Below, piece after piece: positions 1 through 13,189 of a stretch of 64,000 nt of DNA (its first letter is position 1; the number at the start of each line of letters is the position of its first letter). The notes under the pieces are model-generated. The model was not told the DNA's origin. It made no database searches and saw nothing but the letters and a program-made list of their open reading frames with translations. The stretch spans positions 33,500,504 to 33,564,503 of the forward strand of contig NC_051075.1 in the NCBI RefSeq assembly GCF_004664715.2. The letters are read 5' to 3'. A program made the translations under genes and the position numbers. The stretch comes from Peromyscus leucopus (lineage: Eukaryota; Chordata; Mammalia; Rodentia; Cricetidae).

Positions 1-904
1 GGCAAATGAACTACAGACACTTTTGAAATGAGGAAGTGAAAATGGTCAATACATACATTAAAATGTGTTCAAAAATGTGAAGGTGTGGGAAAAGGACCCT
101 TGTGCATTTTTGGTACAAGTGTACATTTTTTCAGACATAATGAAAATGAGTGTAAAGCCTCCTAAAATGGTTAAAATCAGACTAGCACATGTTCCAGCAG
201 TATCACCTCTGGACTGATATTCAAAGTATTAGAAGTCATCTTATCTCTACATTCCCAGCATCATCACTGTGCTATTCAAAATAATTCACTGTTAATTATG
301 AAGAGCATCATTATAACTAGTCTAAGACCACATTTAACCTTCAATATAACTCTGAAAAAAAAATTTACTGAATCAATGCTATTATTTTGATGTAAATATG
401 ATTGTGTGAATGCATATCTTCAGTTCTTCTACAGATAGCAAATCAATTATTTTGTTTTGTAAAAACTGTTATGTTTTATATTGTTATTGAAATCAGATGG
501 GCTGCTTTGATAATGGGCCCATAACATGTAGAAAGTGAGAAAGCACATCCTATTCCTTCTATAATTGTTTTGCTTATCAATGTCTCTGAATTTTTTGATA
601 CTGATTACTTATTCATTAAAATTGCATTACAAATGGGTAATACAGAGACACTACAACACAGTAGCATACACACATCCCAACTTCTGCAGTTTTACTTTCT
701 TCAGCTTCATTTATCTTTAATAACCAGGATCTGAAAATAGAAAAGAAAACTTCTAGAAATAAAAAGATTGTGTTTTGAGCTATTCTTTTTAATTTGTTGA
801 AATTTCTCATTTTCTCACTCAATCTTGTCAGTTGTTAATCATCCTTTCCATTATTCTTTGTTTTTTTTTTAACACTATCCAATTGTCTCTCAGCTACCCT
901 TTCA
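1..904. other. AT-rich sequence, nothing recognised
   Basis: No long open frame, no familiar repeat and no RNA motif is visible. The stretch is AT-rich with short A and T runs, as expected of rodent intergenic DNA. Confidence 0.6.
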
Positions 905-1287
905 TTGTTGTGAAGAGACACTAAGACCAAGGTGACTTACAAAAGAAAATTTAATCGGGTAATTGGGAGGGCTTGCTTATAGTTTCAGAGGGTGAGTCTA
1001 CGATGACCATCATGGCAGAAGCGTGGTGGCAGGCAGGCAGGCAGGCAGGGAGGCAGGCAGGTGTGGCGCAGAGCAGTAGCTGGACGCTTGCACCTTATCC
1101 ACAAGCATGTAGCAGAAAGAAAGAGACTGGGCCTGGCCTGGGCTCTTAAAAACTTCGAAGTCCACACACAGTGACACACCTCCTCTAAGGGGGCAACACT
1201 TCCTAATACTTCAAAAAGTTTCTACCAACTAGGGACCAAACACTCTAACATATGTACTTACAGGGGCCATTCCTGTTCAAACCACCA
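905..1287 (-). mobile_element. Old rodent L1-type 3' fragment
   Basis: The stretch opens with 'gtgaagagacactaagacc' and closes near 'gtgacacacctcctc' and 'caaaccacca'. This is the reverse complement of a common rodent 3'-end repeat that finishes in 'ggtcatggtgtctcttcaca'; a forward-orientation relative lies at 39420-39860. It holds a short CAGG-type run at about 1026-1060. The family is probably Lx-like L1, recalled rather than searched. Confidence 0.6.
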
Positions 1288-2264
1288 ACCTTCTGTGTAG
1301 CCCTTTTGGTTATTTGATTTGGTGCCCTGTTGCTCTGTGCTGTGCCATATAACCCCCTTTTTTCACAGTGGCCCAAAAGGTAGAAAGTGGTGATGCTGAC
1401 AGTTCTGACAAACTTCAGAAATGGTAAGGTATTCTCTTTTCCATGAAAAGCTAAAAATACTTGATTTGATAGGGGGTGGAGAGGAATGCTGAGGGTGCTA
1501 TGATTTTGCATTCATTAAATTGTGAAGAAGGAAAACTGGGGATTGTAGTGCATAGTGGGCCAGTTCACCTGTCATACAAAATAGGCCTCTGTTTCAATGC
1601 GCTGAAGGAGGCCTCATGTTTCCTTCTGGCCTGATCTTCCTATCTCATTTCCTACCACAGGTACTATAAATATTACTCAAGCACAGCTGAAAGTTTGGGT
1701 ACTGAAAATTTCTTCATTGGTTATTAAACACCACATTTTCAGCTTCCTTTGCAGGTTGGGTGTCTGTCTTCCCTTAGTCTTGCAGCTCTGCTTAAGCTCA
1801 AGTCTTCCGTCTAAATCCCGTTTGAACCCCGTTTGACATGATTTTTTTTCTGTCTTGCTGTCACAAGTAGCTGACTATGTTATATTCTTCTTTGAGATGT
1901 GACAATGACCTAGGATCCAGTGGAAGATGAAACTATTCACTAATACACATGATATTTGCTAGTCAGCATTCTTCTTACTTTTACTAAACTACTGACATCC
2001 CTCTTTCCTCTTAAAGCTGCTCCGAGCCACTGTGTTCCACAAACTACTGTGGTTAGGATTCGACACACTCAGTGAAGCCACTTTACATCTTTATTTTACA
2101 CTAGGTGTTTCCTATCTTTATATACTAATTATATCACACTAATCAGCTGGTACCTACTTTGCTTGTGACATGTTATTTTCATCTAACATTATCCTATTTT
2201 GTACTGAGTAGTTTTACTAGTCTTCCTTTTCACACTGTTGGTCATATACATCTGTACTGATCTT
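1288..2264. other. No recognisable feature
   Basis: Mixed-composition sequence with no convincing ORF or repeat. Confidence 0.5.
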
Positions 2265-2625
2265 GTACTAGTTACCTTTCTGCTGCTATGATAAAACCTC
2301 ATGACCAAATCATCTTATATGAGAAAGAGTTTATTCGGGCTTAGAGTTCTATAGGGACACTAGACCATTGTTGTAGGGAGGTATGTAAGCAAGTGGCAGA
2401 AATGACCTCAGGAGTAGGAGGCTGAGAGGTCATGTCTTTTAAATGAAAACCTGAAGTAGAGAGAGTGAACTAGATATGGGGAAATTTCAAATGCCGCAAA
2501 CTAACTCCAGGGGCATACCTCCTCCAGTAAACTAAATTTCCTAAACCTCCCCCCAAAGTAACACCAACTGGGATTAAGTGTTCAAATATCTGGCCTGTGG
2601 GGACAATCTTAATCAAACCACTAAA
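2265..2625 (-). mobile_element. Old rodent L1-type 3' fragment
   Basis: It starts 'ctagttacctttctgctgct', runs through 'ataaaacctcatgaccaa', a CCTCC-rich centre and 'accaactgggattaagtg', and ends 'cttaatcaaaccacta'. This is the same superfamily and orientation as 905-1287, but a different and more diverged subfamily. Confidence 0.6.
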
Positions 2626-3641
2626 GATCTACTCTATTTCACAGCCCTCTTCTTACTTTATTCTGTCTCCTGTGTCTGGAATTACATATAAAGCTTCAAA
2701 AATGACTTGCACATGCCCAGTTCTCTCCAGGGAAAACAAATGGTTCTCTAGACTTTCGTTCTTCACAGCAATCAACTACTCAGTTTTTGAAAGAATCCAG
2801 TTGGCTGTCCTGTAAATTAACTAGATTCTAATGCTATCCTAGATAGCATCCAATTCCACAGTTAAAGACTCAGTATCACAAGATTCTCTTCCACTGCAGA
2901 TGCTAATCATAAGCCCAAATTGAAACTTTTGCTTCTAACTGCTGTGCTGTAAATCAAGGCCCCTCTTCAGCACTACTCACAGAGCTCGGGGAGACATTCA
3001 CTTTGCTTACTGATTTTTTTCCTGAAGGATATTGCTAACAGTTAGATGAAGAGAAACAGAGGATGGGTTTGGGGGAAAAGAAACAAGGAGCTTCCACACC
3101 TTTCCTGGCTAACTATCCTTTCAGAACTTCCATTTGCTCAACAACCTGGAAGCTCTCCAATTCCATACTTTCTGGTTTAAATGGAGTATTCACTATGTAG
3201 GCACAATTGATTAAATAATTAACTAATGGTTCTCAACTTAATCTTTAGCATCTTTCGTCTCCCAGCAGTGGGTTAGGCCACAGTCTCAACTCTCCAATCA
3301 CATGAATGGTTCCCTTGGCAACCATCCCTCAAATCCTAACACATAAAAAGACACTCCTATTCTAAAATTCTAGGAGATATGTGCCAGGAATAAGGGTGTA
3401 TGAGGACCAAATATATATTTATCATATCACACACACACACACCCAAAGGTAGAAAAGAAACAAAAGGATATGTTTTAAGATGGAAAAATCTATTTCATGT
3501 TTTCTGTTTTATTATATTTTTAAGATATTACACAAGTTCATAAGACATTGCAAATAGGTAACCACCTAAAATCTCATACTAGAGAAACTGGTACAATTCA
3601 TAGGGAATTAACCAACATGTAAGAAGTGGATACACCTCTGT

Positions 3642-3644
<3 letters not shown>
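2626..3644. other. No recognisable feature
   Basis: Unique-looking sequence. A short CA run lies at about 3428-3442. The stretch 3220-3340 begins like a hAT-type terminus ('ggttctcaact') but cannot be assigned. Confidence 0.5.

Positions 3645-3693
<49 letters not shown>
3645..3693. repeat. (AC)n microsatellite
   Basis: A perfect dinucleotide run of about 49 bases. It explains the poly-Val/Cys peptide that appears on the reverse strand here. Confidence 0.97.
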
Positions 3694-3696
<3 letters not shown>

Positions 3697-5117
3697 TCTA
3701 AAGTAGTCATTAAATAGAGTAAGAAAGGGTGAGATAAGAAGGTTAGAAACCAAATAAAAAGTGGTATAATGGAAATGAGTGAACAAATGATAATAAATAT
3801 ACATAATAAATATACATCAGGTCCTGATAACTACCCTCCATGCCATTATATTTAAATGCTCTACCATAAAAGCATGATGTTTCTTTTGTCAGGAGCAGAG
3901 ACTGAATCCCAGGCCCCATGCTGAGATTATCCTCTGTAGCTTCTGTAGATCAAACCGATGGCCTTGATTCTGCCCTGCCACATGTCTGAGTCAGTGTCAC
4001 AGAGCAGATCAAGTGCAGCAGTTCTACATATTCAGTGTACCATGGGATATGTGACCTGTCACTTACTGGACAAGGCTTGAGTAATCACATGTAGCCGAAA
4101 AATGTTAAGTGAAAAGTTAGGAAATTTTACTTTTACCAGCATCTGACAATATGCCATCAAATGATTAAGGTTAGTATCATTTTGCTGAACTTAAAAATAT
4201 TATTTGAGTTTATGGTTATTAATGGTTATATTTTAAGAAAAATTATGTATTTGGATTTAAAAAAAATAACAATTGCATTTGTTTTATGTTTTGTTCTATG
4301 TAATCCAAGCTGACAGTCAATAAGATATTTCCAATAAGTTTTAGACTTTTTCTAATGAGGAGACTCAACCAATTATTTATAATGAGTATTGTTTTATTTG
4401 TCAGTAAAAAATAGTTTTACTTAGCATTGTAAAATTATAGCTTGAAAATAGTTTTTGTTCTTATCTTTACTCTTTGATATTCAAAACCTGAAGTGCAACC
4501 GTGACCTCCCAAGCAAGTTATTTTTTAAACCTAAACATAAATTCTCGAGTCTCGTTGTTTGTAGCATTGAGTCAAGTTCATGATTAATGAGTGTGGGTGT
4601 GAGGCAGAGAAAAGAGACATCATTAGGTTAGAGGGTCACACCATGACATCATATGGTTTTAATTTTCAGTGAACTTGGTCCCAAGTAGTTATTAGTCATA
4701 TGAACTAATGTAATGAGGCAAGGATCAAGATAGGTATTGATTGGTCTAAAATACTTTTCTAAGATATGACTCACTGCTTTATCTCAAGGATCTAAAAGAA
4801 CATTCAAATTAGGCATATTTACAAAGATGACTGCTTTTAGTGCTAAATTTCATATTGACAACTGTAACACAAAGGTCATGTGTTATTTTAAAAACAAAAC
4901 ATGTCCTGGAGCATGGAAAAATATTCCTTCTTTGGGAAACAATGGCTACCAGCAGTATTAACTCTATTTATATAAAGCTGCTTTATTTACTAATAATATA
5001 TCCTATGGCATTTTTGTTAAGTACCAACTGATGTTTCATTGTAGCAAGTAAGACAAAAATTAACTTTTTAAGTTTCATGAATTTCCCTGTGATATTCTTT
5101 TTTATTGTCTAATGTAT
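3694..5117. other. AT-rich sequence, nothing recognised
   Basis: No coding or repeat signature that I can name. Confidence 0.5.
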
Positions 5118-5890
5118 TTTCTCTTTTTTATTAAGAATTTTTTCCATTCATTTTACACACCAAAGATTCCCCTCTTCCCTCCTCCTGTTCCTTCAGCATC
5201 CCCCTCCCAACCCACTCCCCTCCACAAGAAAGCAAGGCCTCCCATGAGGAGGCATACCCAGTAAAGGCAAGTCCAAACCCCTCCCCCTGCCTCAAGCCTG
5301 CATGAGGTGTCCCATCATAGGTAGTGGGCTCCAAAAAGCCCTCTCACGCACCAGGGATGGGTTCTAATCCCATGGCCAGGGGGCCTGCCAAGCAGATCAA
5401 GCTACACAACGGTCTCGCCATGCAGGCTCTGCCTGGTGCCTGGCTGTGGATCTGCATCTGCCTCCATCAGTCATTGGAGAAAAGCTCTGTGATGACAGGA
5501 TATTCACCGGACTGATCACTGGGGTAAGCCAGTTCAGTTCAGGCACCCTCTCCACTATTTCTAGTAGTCCAGCTGGGGTCATCCCTGGGGATTCCTAGGA
5601 CCTTCCCTAGCAACTGGTTTCTCTCTATCCCCATGATGTCTCCCTCTATCACGGAATCTATCTCACTGCTTTCCCACTCCATCCCTGTTCCAGCTCAACC
5701 ATCTCATTCCCTTATGTTCTCATCCTCCATCCCCTATCCTCCATTGCCCACAATTCATCCCCAGTTTACTCATGGAGATCTCATCTATTCCCCCTTCCCA
5801 GCGCGATCCATGCATCCCACTTTGGGTCTTCCTTGTTAGCTAGCTTCTCTGTAGTTGTAGGTGGTAGTCTGGTGTGGTGTTGGTAGTATA
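5118..5890 (-). mobile_element. L1 3' UTR fragment
   Basis: Reading the reverse strand gives the purine-rich end of a rodent L1 3' UTR: 'gatgagatctccatgagtaa', a middle with 'cagatgcagatccacagcc', then 'ttttggagcccactaccta', and a G-rich tract just before the tail. On the + strand this shows as the CCCTCC-rich stretch at 5160-5220. The short ORFs here are chance frames. No target-site duplication was identified. Confidence 0.75.
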
Positions 5891-6164
5891 GTGGTGAGCA
5901 TAGCTACCTTCCTTGTGCTATTCTTTTGCAAGCTTGAATAAGTCATGTCCCTATAGTTATATAAATGCTGTTACTTCCTTATGCTTTTTCTAATGATAAG
6001 GTTATTGCAAATATGTAGTGCAAGATCACAGAGAATTAAATATACTGTATGCTGGTGAAGCAGGAATTATTAAAGCAGACATAGTACATGGTAGGCTAAG
6101 AGACAAAAGTAGCTTAATTATTTAGTTATGCTGTTTCAATCTCGATGGCTGACCTTTATTTTAC

Positions 6165-6400
6165 TTAATTTTTTAAAAAAATTTTTTGAGGTTATAATAC
6201 ATATAATTACATTTCTCCCTTTCCTTCTTCCTTCTAAACCTTCCCATATATGCCTCCCTATTCTCCTTCAAATTCATGGCCTCTTTTTTTTCACAAATTG
6301 TTATTGCATGCATAGATGTATATACTTATATATTTCTAAATATAACCAGTTCAGTAAGTATAACGTTACTTACATGTATGTTTCTATAGTTGATTTTTAA
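6165..6400 (-). mobile_element. Old L1 3' UTR fragment
   Basis: 'tgttattgcatgcatagatg' followed by 'aatataaccagttcagtaag' matches the reverse complement of the Lx-type L1 3' UTR. The element is short and diverged. Confidence 0.6.
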
Positions 6401-6556
6401 GACTAAGTGATGAAAGAGGCCATGCCAAATAAGAGAATCATCTATTGTTTGTCTACTGTGGTTTAAGTGGCATCCAGCTTGAAAGCAGAAATATGGATGA
6501 GATAACAAAAATGAATTCATTAAGCTGGCTGATGTTCTGTCCTTGGCCTAGACCCA

Positions 6557-6698
6557 TGATTCTAAAAGTTGGCTGCACGTCAATGTCATCTGAGGAATTT
6601 TTACTGCTGCTAGCTTCCATGCCCAGACATTATTTTATTGGGCTACAGAGTGTCTTTGGATTCCTGATTCTAACAAGCAGCCAGGACTCAAAACCATT
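6557..6698 (+). mobile_element. MER5A-like hAT (Charlie) fossil
   Basis: The core 'gttggctgcacgtcaatg', 'catctgaggaatttttac', 'atgcccagacattattttat' and 'gattctaacaag' aligns by eye with the MER5A consensus order (non-autonomous hAT-Charlie). It is strongly diverged, as expected for an element older than the rodent radiation. It is non-coding. Confidence 0.65.
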
Positions 6699-6769
6699 GG
6701 CTGGGTCTCACGTGTTAGAAAGAATCACAGGTTTTGGAGCATCTGAAAGAGTCTGTTAGAGCCTCAGCC

Positions 6770-7535
6770 ATAAGGATGGTTTAGGAAGGTCAGCAGGGCC
6801 CCGGAAAAATAAGCTGCTAAGAGAAAAAAAAATAATATTTATGTGAAATCCAGTGTAATGTACATTAATGAATATTATTTTCATATTTCCCCTATGCCTT
6901 TCCCCTCTATACTCTGGCTTAGAAGGAACAGGAGACTAAGGGACACTGCTGTGACCTTTCAACTTTGTCATATTCCGGTTCTTGTCTGAAGAACGCTGCT
7001 GGGTGATGCTGAAGACGGGGTTAAAGTGGTCTTCTATTCCCTTGCACTGATTTATGATCTGCTGCTTCCTGCTCCTTCTGCTGCTCTCTGGAAAGCCTAC
7101 ACTCACTCCTTCACTCACTACCAAACAAGGCTGTTCCCCTCTGTCCTCAGTGATAAATTTTGAGTCATCTGCTGTGTCTCCCATATTCAGTCTCTACTTA
7201 GTCATTTTAACTGGATGGTATGCAGCAGCATTAAAGTGACTGTAAAGGTGTTGGACTAGTAATATAATTTCTAAAGAGTATTCAGGGAGGTGGGCTGGAA
7301 ATGATGTAAACATAGTACTCATGTAAGAAATGCTCAAAAACAATAACATGAATGATAAAAGAACAAATATGTATAACTATATGAATAATTTTGTTTAAGC
7401 TTCTCCATTTATTTTTTTCTCATTTTTTAAGATTTTTTCTCATTTATTTTCTTAAAAGATAGTTTGGATATTCTACTGTTTTATGGTAAATGAAGTTTGT
7501 GCTGCTTAATTTTAACTGTTTTCTTGATACAACCT
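6770..7535. other. No recognisable feature
   Basis: Unique-looking sequence. Overlapping short frames on both strands around 6936-7239 show no family resemblance. Confidence 0.5.
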
Positions 7536-7539
7536 TGAA

Positions 7540-7885
7540 TTTGCAGCAGGGAGTATGTTAATGAGGATTTGTCTAGATCATGCTGGCCTGTAGGCAAGTC
7601 TGTTGAGTGTTGTTTTGATTACTAATTGGCCCATCCTGCTCGTCGAACTGAATTAGAGTAGAGAGGGCTAGTTGAGTACGGAGCAAGCAGGAAGCATGCA
7701 TGCCATCATTTCTCTCTGCTCTTGACTCTAGATGTTATGTGACCAGTGCTTTGCATCCCTGCCTTGACCTCCCTTCAGTAACGGATAAACTGCGATTTGG
7801 AATTGTAGGCAAAGAAAACCCTTTCCTCCCCTACGGTGCTTTTGGTCAGGGTGTTTTACCACATCAACAGCAACAGAACTAGAAC
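7540..7885 (+). mobile_element. Old rodent L1-type 3' fragment
   Basis: The order 'gaggatttgtctagatcatg', 'ctctctgctcttgactc', 'tgttatgtgacca', then 'aaaaccctttcctcccctac' and 'tttggtcagggtgttttacc' follows the 3' end of a common rodent repeat whose consensus ends with the cctt-cct and 'ggtatttatcacagcaa' blocks. The ORF at 7700-7882 lies inside it and is not a gene. Confidence 0.6.
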
Positions 7886-9000
7886 AGCATTCTAGATATT
7901 GAAGGTGGAGAAATAGAAACAGCATGGATACTGGAAAGGAGGAAGGGAATACTGTCTTAGGCCTCTTCTTCCTTCACACTCTAAGTCATTGTAGGTCAGA
8001 ATAAAAAGCATAGCATTGTCTGGCGAGTAGTACATTCTCCAAGACAGAGAACAGGAGAAGAAAACGGACGTGGCATATATGCTTAAGATGTTGCTTAAGG
8101 GGAGTCTGCAAAGCTAACATTAGAGCTCAGATATGAAAGTCAAAAATGAGCCAGCCACTTGCAGATCTAAGGGTAAAATATTACAGGTCAGGGAAACTGA
8201 CAGTACAAATTTCCTAATGCGGGTCTGTGGTGTCATGTTCTGTGAATAGTAAAAGTCTCATGTAGCAACATAAGGAACAAGAAGAGAAAAGTAGAAAATG
8301 AAATTAGAAGATAATCAGGGACCAGTTTAGAAAGAGCCTTAGAGGCCATGGTATGCTTAAGTTTTATTCTAAATGAGCTATGAGATCATGAAAGTACTGA
8401 TGCTTCTAGAAGCTGCAAAGTTTATATTTAACCCTATAACAAAACATGACCTGGTTGGTGTAGAGAATAGTTTTCGCCATTGCTGGAGTGAGGAGTGACC
8501 AATCCAGTATTAAAGTGAAGGCAAGGGGACATGATGAAGTTGTGCATGCCAGGATGTGTGAACGGGGGCCAAGACCAACTAGTAAACATAGAAAAGTGGT
8601 TGAAAGAACACATTTGATGCTGAACTTGGCCCTGGTGCTTGAAAGGAAGGAAGGTTCAGTTGAGAATGTAAACAGTTCAGACCCACTGCCTATGATGAGT
8701 CTTTAATGGTTGTGTGATGCGTGTAGCTACCTTTATTGCATCCCAGGGGCTGCCAGTGCACAGGCTTGGGTGATGCCTATAAGCACTTCCCAGATTACAG
8801 CCTTGGCTACGGCTGTCAGGAGAGTTTTTGCAAGTGTCAAGCATCTCAACAGCGCTTGAAAGGGTGACTGGAGTGTGAAAGTTTGCAAAAGCTTGGAAGC
8901 GCCAAAGAACCTGGAAAAGTTTGATACTGTGAGAAGACAGGTGTGTAGGGGTCAAGGCTAATACAGGGGAATCAGGGGAATAGCGAGGGGAAAATATGGA
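7886..9000. other. No recognisable feature
   Basis: Unique-looking sequence with only short chance frames. Confidence 0.5.
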
Positions 9001-9296
9001 AAAGAAGCTTTATTTATTTATTTATTTATTTTGTGAATTTATAGAAGTAAAAATGATTTTTGAGAACATATTCTGTGATATTATACTGGGAGTGGCACAC
9101 ACACACACTTACAAAAAAAAAAATCTTTAAATTCTCTAATAATGAATGGGAATATTATTTAATAAATATTGAAAAATTAAGAAATACAAGGAATATATCA
9201 AAATATTATTATAAGTATACTCTAGGGCTTTGAAAATAAAGAGAAATATCTGTCTCTGTTTGAATAGAAGGATGTTGGGTAAAATCCTGGGAGAAA

Positions 9297-9300
<4 letters not shown>

Positions 9301-9351
<51 letters not shown>

Positions 9352-9520
9352 ATACACACATATATAGGTACCCACATGTATATAGAGAGAGACAGAGACA
9401 GAGAGAGAAGCAGAAAGAGGACACACACACAGAGGGAGAGGGATAAGGAGACAAAGAGGGGAGAGAAAGGGGAGAAGAGAGAGAGAGAGGAAGAGAGGAT
9501 ACAGAAAGACAAAGATAGAG
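9301..9520. repeat. Compound (TA)n-(TG)n-(GA)-rich microsatellite
   Basis: (TA)n at 9301-9337 passes into (TG)n to 9351. An imperfect GA/CA-rich purine stretch follows to about 9520. A short TTTA run sits upstream at 9008-9032. The peptides in this interval, such as strings of Tyr-Ile or Arg-Glu, are translated microsatellite. Confidence 0.95.
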
Positions 9521-11295
9521 AATATTAGGGAGAGAACATCCCTAATATTACATAACTGTCAGTTTAGAAATAATGTGCTGGATAATTATTTGGAAATCAT
9601 ATTTTCAGTAATTTTAGATTTCACCCATATTCCAGTGTCATTACAATAATGTACAGTAGAAGGCAATGCTATATTAATGGGAAGAATCTTGAATATTCTG
9701 ATAAAATGAAATATCAACAGTTACACTGAAAGGGAGGGCATTTAACAGTCAAATATTTACGTTGATTATTTTGCCATGAATCTCACACTTGCTCTATGAT
9801 AATTATATGCAGCTGGAGTCTTATAGTCAAATAATGTATTGTTCTTCATGCAGTCCTAGAGTACTAGCTCTGGATTTTAATTACTCACTAGGTAAATTTC
9901 TTAGAAATGAAAGCCATCCAATAAGTTTTTCTACAGTTGTGAACACAATTAAAGCTGTAGTACTGGCCTGGAAGAGTGTTCTTCACACAGTGTCTACAAC
10001 ATCTGCATCCATAGAAATATCTTTTGTATTAGAGGATATAATAACAATAACATCAGATTTTTTACTATTGAAGTTAAATTTTTCTAAAGACATGGAAAAC
10101 ACTCTCATATTTGTAACTGGATTTTAATAAAACTTAGAGATTCATTGGATATGATATATATATCTATCATATATATACATACATATATATATATATGTAT
10201 ATATATAAACAAGTAAGACTGCAGTGTTTAGTACAAGATTCTTTATCAAAGGACATACTGGTTAATGAATACTTTTGCTACAAGGGTAAGGATCTTTTTT
10301 AATTAAGACATGGCATTGTTTTAAAGCTCACTTAACAAGCAATTACTTCTTATTTACCGTAACCAGCAGGCTGTGTCTTGAGTCAGTTTCCAGGTGAGGG
10401 AAAGCAAACGCCACCAGTGTCTGTCTCATTATGTGTTTTTAAACATAGGCTACGTTAACAAACCAAAGTTATCACGGTTGGTGTCTGTGAAGCACACAGT
10501 TTCAACCTAATTAAATTACTTTTAAATAAAGTTGAGAAAGGATCTTGAAGTCACGCCCTGCAGCAAATTAATAATGCTTAATTTAGTCCCATCTCTTTAA
10601 ACATTACAGAATATAGAATAAGCATAGGTGTTTGCTTGTTTATGTGGATGAGATCTATAAGTCACTCACCATTGTGTCTTAATGTTATAGACTATCACAG
10701 GGCATAAAACAGTCCCTATAATAAAAATGTAATGAAAGAGAGAGCTGATACCGTTCTACTTTTCTTGTGTTCAGTTGTATTTCCAGCCTCCCTCCCAAAC
10801 TGGGAAGTTATTAAGAATGTTAAAACTCAGATACAAGTGGAGACCCTCCATAACAGATAGAATTTGTGGGCCTCCGTTAACACATGACCAGTGTCTATTG
10901 TCAAGGTCAATGCTAGATTCTCAAGCCCTAATCTCAAGCCACAGACCAGCTCACATGCCCCTTGTCTCCCATTTAATCCTGTGTGCAACTATACAGTGTA
11001 AAAGGTGTAGTCTTTTTTCAATTAAACACTGCTGGCAGCCATTCAGATTCATCCTCAGTTCGTGTAACCCACACCCCTCACACACATCAGTTGGAACCTG
11101 AACACTCCCTCAACCTTCCAACCCTTGCAGAAGCAGGTCTCCGGCACATTTTTTTTTAATGGCTGTAAATTCCTTTTATGTGGTCAAGGACAACTATACA
11201 GCTGGTGTTGTGTATCCTTGGACGGTGATCTGTCCAAAGAAACAGAAAAACATCTAAGAGCAATCGATGCCAGGAAGAATGAGATGGTCTCTGTG
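9521..11295. other. Mostly unique sequence with a chance ORF
   Basis: A 112-codon open frame lies at 9789-10127 (+). It shows no motif, no Kozak or splice context and no family resemblance, and one or two frames of this length are expected by chance in an AT-rich 64-kb window. An AT-alternating run lies at about 10150-10208. I do not call a gene. Confidence 0.5.
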
Positions 11296-11299
11296 GGAA

Positions 11300-11545
11300 G
11301 GGAATATATTTCAAATAGAGGAAGCAGAAAGGTATATAAGCTATGAGGACTAGGAACTAGAGGCTTTTAAGCAGTTCAGCTGAGATCCACTCTGGTGAGG
11401 ATTCCCAGGCTTTCAGTCTGAGGAGCTGGCAAGAGGAGGTTGGCTGTGGCTTGTTCTGTCTCTCTGATCTTTCAGAATTTACTCCAATAGCTGGCTCTGG
11501 GTTTTTGTTTTTTAATTAATAAGACCTTTTAAAATTTGTGTTATA
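11300..11545 (+). mobile_element. Partial LTR-like repeat, same family as 59464-59989
   Basis: It carries 'aaaggtatataag' (TATA box at 11333-11340), 'gcttttaagcagttcagctg', 'ctttcagtctgaggagctgg', 'tggcttgttctgtctctctg' and ends 'aattaataagaccttttaaa'. The same blocks occur in the same order on the reverse strand of 59464-59989, where 6-bp duplications and a TG start mark an LTR. This copy appears 5'-truncated or too diverged upstream to place its start. Confidence 0.65.
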
Positions 11546-11994
11546 AAATTGTTTGTTTCTGATCTACTCATTAAATGACATAAGTGAAAAGAGAGAATCA
11601 ATAAAATGAATTTTCTTGTAAGGAGACGTAGAGGATGAAGAAGCTAGCTGTCAGATACACAATAGATTTTTTTCCAAAAGCACCTCACAGCTTTCCCTAA
11701 GACCATAGAAAGGGGATAGTCTTTGATCAGGAATGAGTGGTAGAATTAAGGTGGGTTTGTATGCTATGGGAGTATTTTAAAAAGCAAACAACTTACTTTA
11801 TTAATTTTTTCTATGTGTATCTGAGTCTATTATGACTGCGGACCTTGACTTCATCTTCCATAGGCAAATATACTTTACAAAGTATTTTTTACATTTAGTT
11901 TTATTGTAATGCATCTATTTTTATAACATGAAGTACCTTGAGTCGTAGCACACAAACTATGTATCAATATACATAGTTCTTGTCAACAGTGCTC

Positions 11995-12171
11995 CCGATC
12001 TGGCTTCAGACTCACTCTATAGCCCAGGAGGGCCAAAACTCTGAAGCCCCCTTGCCTCCACCTCCTGAGCTCTGCAATGACCAGTTTATGTGGTGCTGAG
12101 AGTCAAACCCAGAGCTTCATCTATGTATGCTGCGCAAGCAATCTAATACCTGAGCTACATCTTCAGTCCTA
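11995..12171 (-). mobile_element. B4-type SINE
   Basis: On the reverse strand a tRNA/ID-like head ('gatgtagctcaggtattag', then 'tttgactctcagcacc') is followed by a B1-like tail ('ctgggctatagagtgag'). An ID head fused to a B1 part is the architecture of B4. Confidence 0.7.
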
Positions 12172-12449
12172 AACTCTTTATTTAAAACATAGTAAAGTAA
12201 AGACAAAGAAACATATAAATGAGAAAATTTTTGATTAATTTTTGGAAAGTTTATGAAAATAATATCTCCTTTTATTAAACACTCATCACAAACTAAGTAC
12301 TTAATTGATTCCATAACTGTTATTTAGCTTAATGCTTGATACATGGTTATACCATTTTTTATCATTCTCAATGTGTATATGCAAAGCTGACTTGTTAATT
12401 CATTTGATCAATAACACTGCACCCAGAGGGCACAACAAGGTTTCTTTCT

Positions 12450-12925
12450 TTCTTTTCTTAATAATTTTTTATATTTAGTTAAAAGATAATTGCCTAATTT
12501 ACTCCATTCTCTTTCCTTCTTCCAACCCTTCCCATGTTTCCACCCTCCAATCTCTTCCATGTCTCCCTCAGTCCTCTGGCTCTTACAATCTTTCTACGCC
12601 ATCTCTGGTGATAGTCCCTAAGTCTTAGGTATAAGACCTATATTGTGTCTCTTGGGGCTGAACATCCCATGATAAGTTGTTTTCTATATTTTGACCAGTT
12701 GCTGGTTTCTGTGATGGTTTCCACCTACAGGAAAAGAAAAGTTGTTTTGCTGAGGGGTGAGAGTATGCTTATCTGTGGGTATAACAACAAGCATTCCAAG
12801 CGCAGTTAGAAATTACTCAGGTCTAGTGAAGAGGTGATAGTAGATTCACCACTAAGATTTCAGTGCAAAGGCTAAATAGAGCCAAACCACTCCTTAGGAG
12901 CCCCCTGGTCAGAGTGTGTTTGTTT
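12450..12925 (-). mobile_element. Old L1 3' UTR fragment
   Basis: 'gtcctctggctcttacaatc', 'tggtgatagtccctaagtc', 'gctgaggggtgagagtatgc' and 'cttatctgtgggtataacaa' match the reverse complement of a rodent L1 3' UTR. Confidence 0.7.
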
Positions 12926-12981
12926 TTCTGCAAATTTCAGGATATTTTAAATACAATGTTATTACATTTATTTCTGTATTG

Positions 12982-12983
<2 letters not shown>

Positions 12984-13033
<50 letters not shown>

Positions 13034-13104
13034 GATTGATAGATATATAGGTAGATAGATACATAGAAAGATGGGTGGACGGATAGATAGATGGATAGAT
13101 AAAT

Positions 13105-13152
<48 letters not shown>

Positions 13153-13182
13153 TACAAATAGATAGGTAGACAGATAGATAGA
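12984..13182. repeat. (TG)n plus (GATA)n compound microsatellite
   Basis: (TG)n runs from 12984 to 13030. An imperfect GATA-family run follows from about 13036 to 13182, with a perfect core at 13105-13150. It abuts the LTR-like element that starts at 13190. Confidence 0.97.
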
Positions 13183-13189
13183 GGGCGCC

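Noticed and set aside
3220..3340. Possible hAT or MIR fossil
   Set aside because: Only the first dozen bases look like a hAT terminus; the rest cannot be aligned by eye.
9789..10127. 112-codon open frame, possible small gene
   Set aside because: No recognisable family or motif. Composition is that of the surrounding non-coding DNA.
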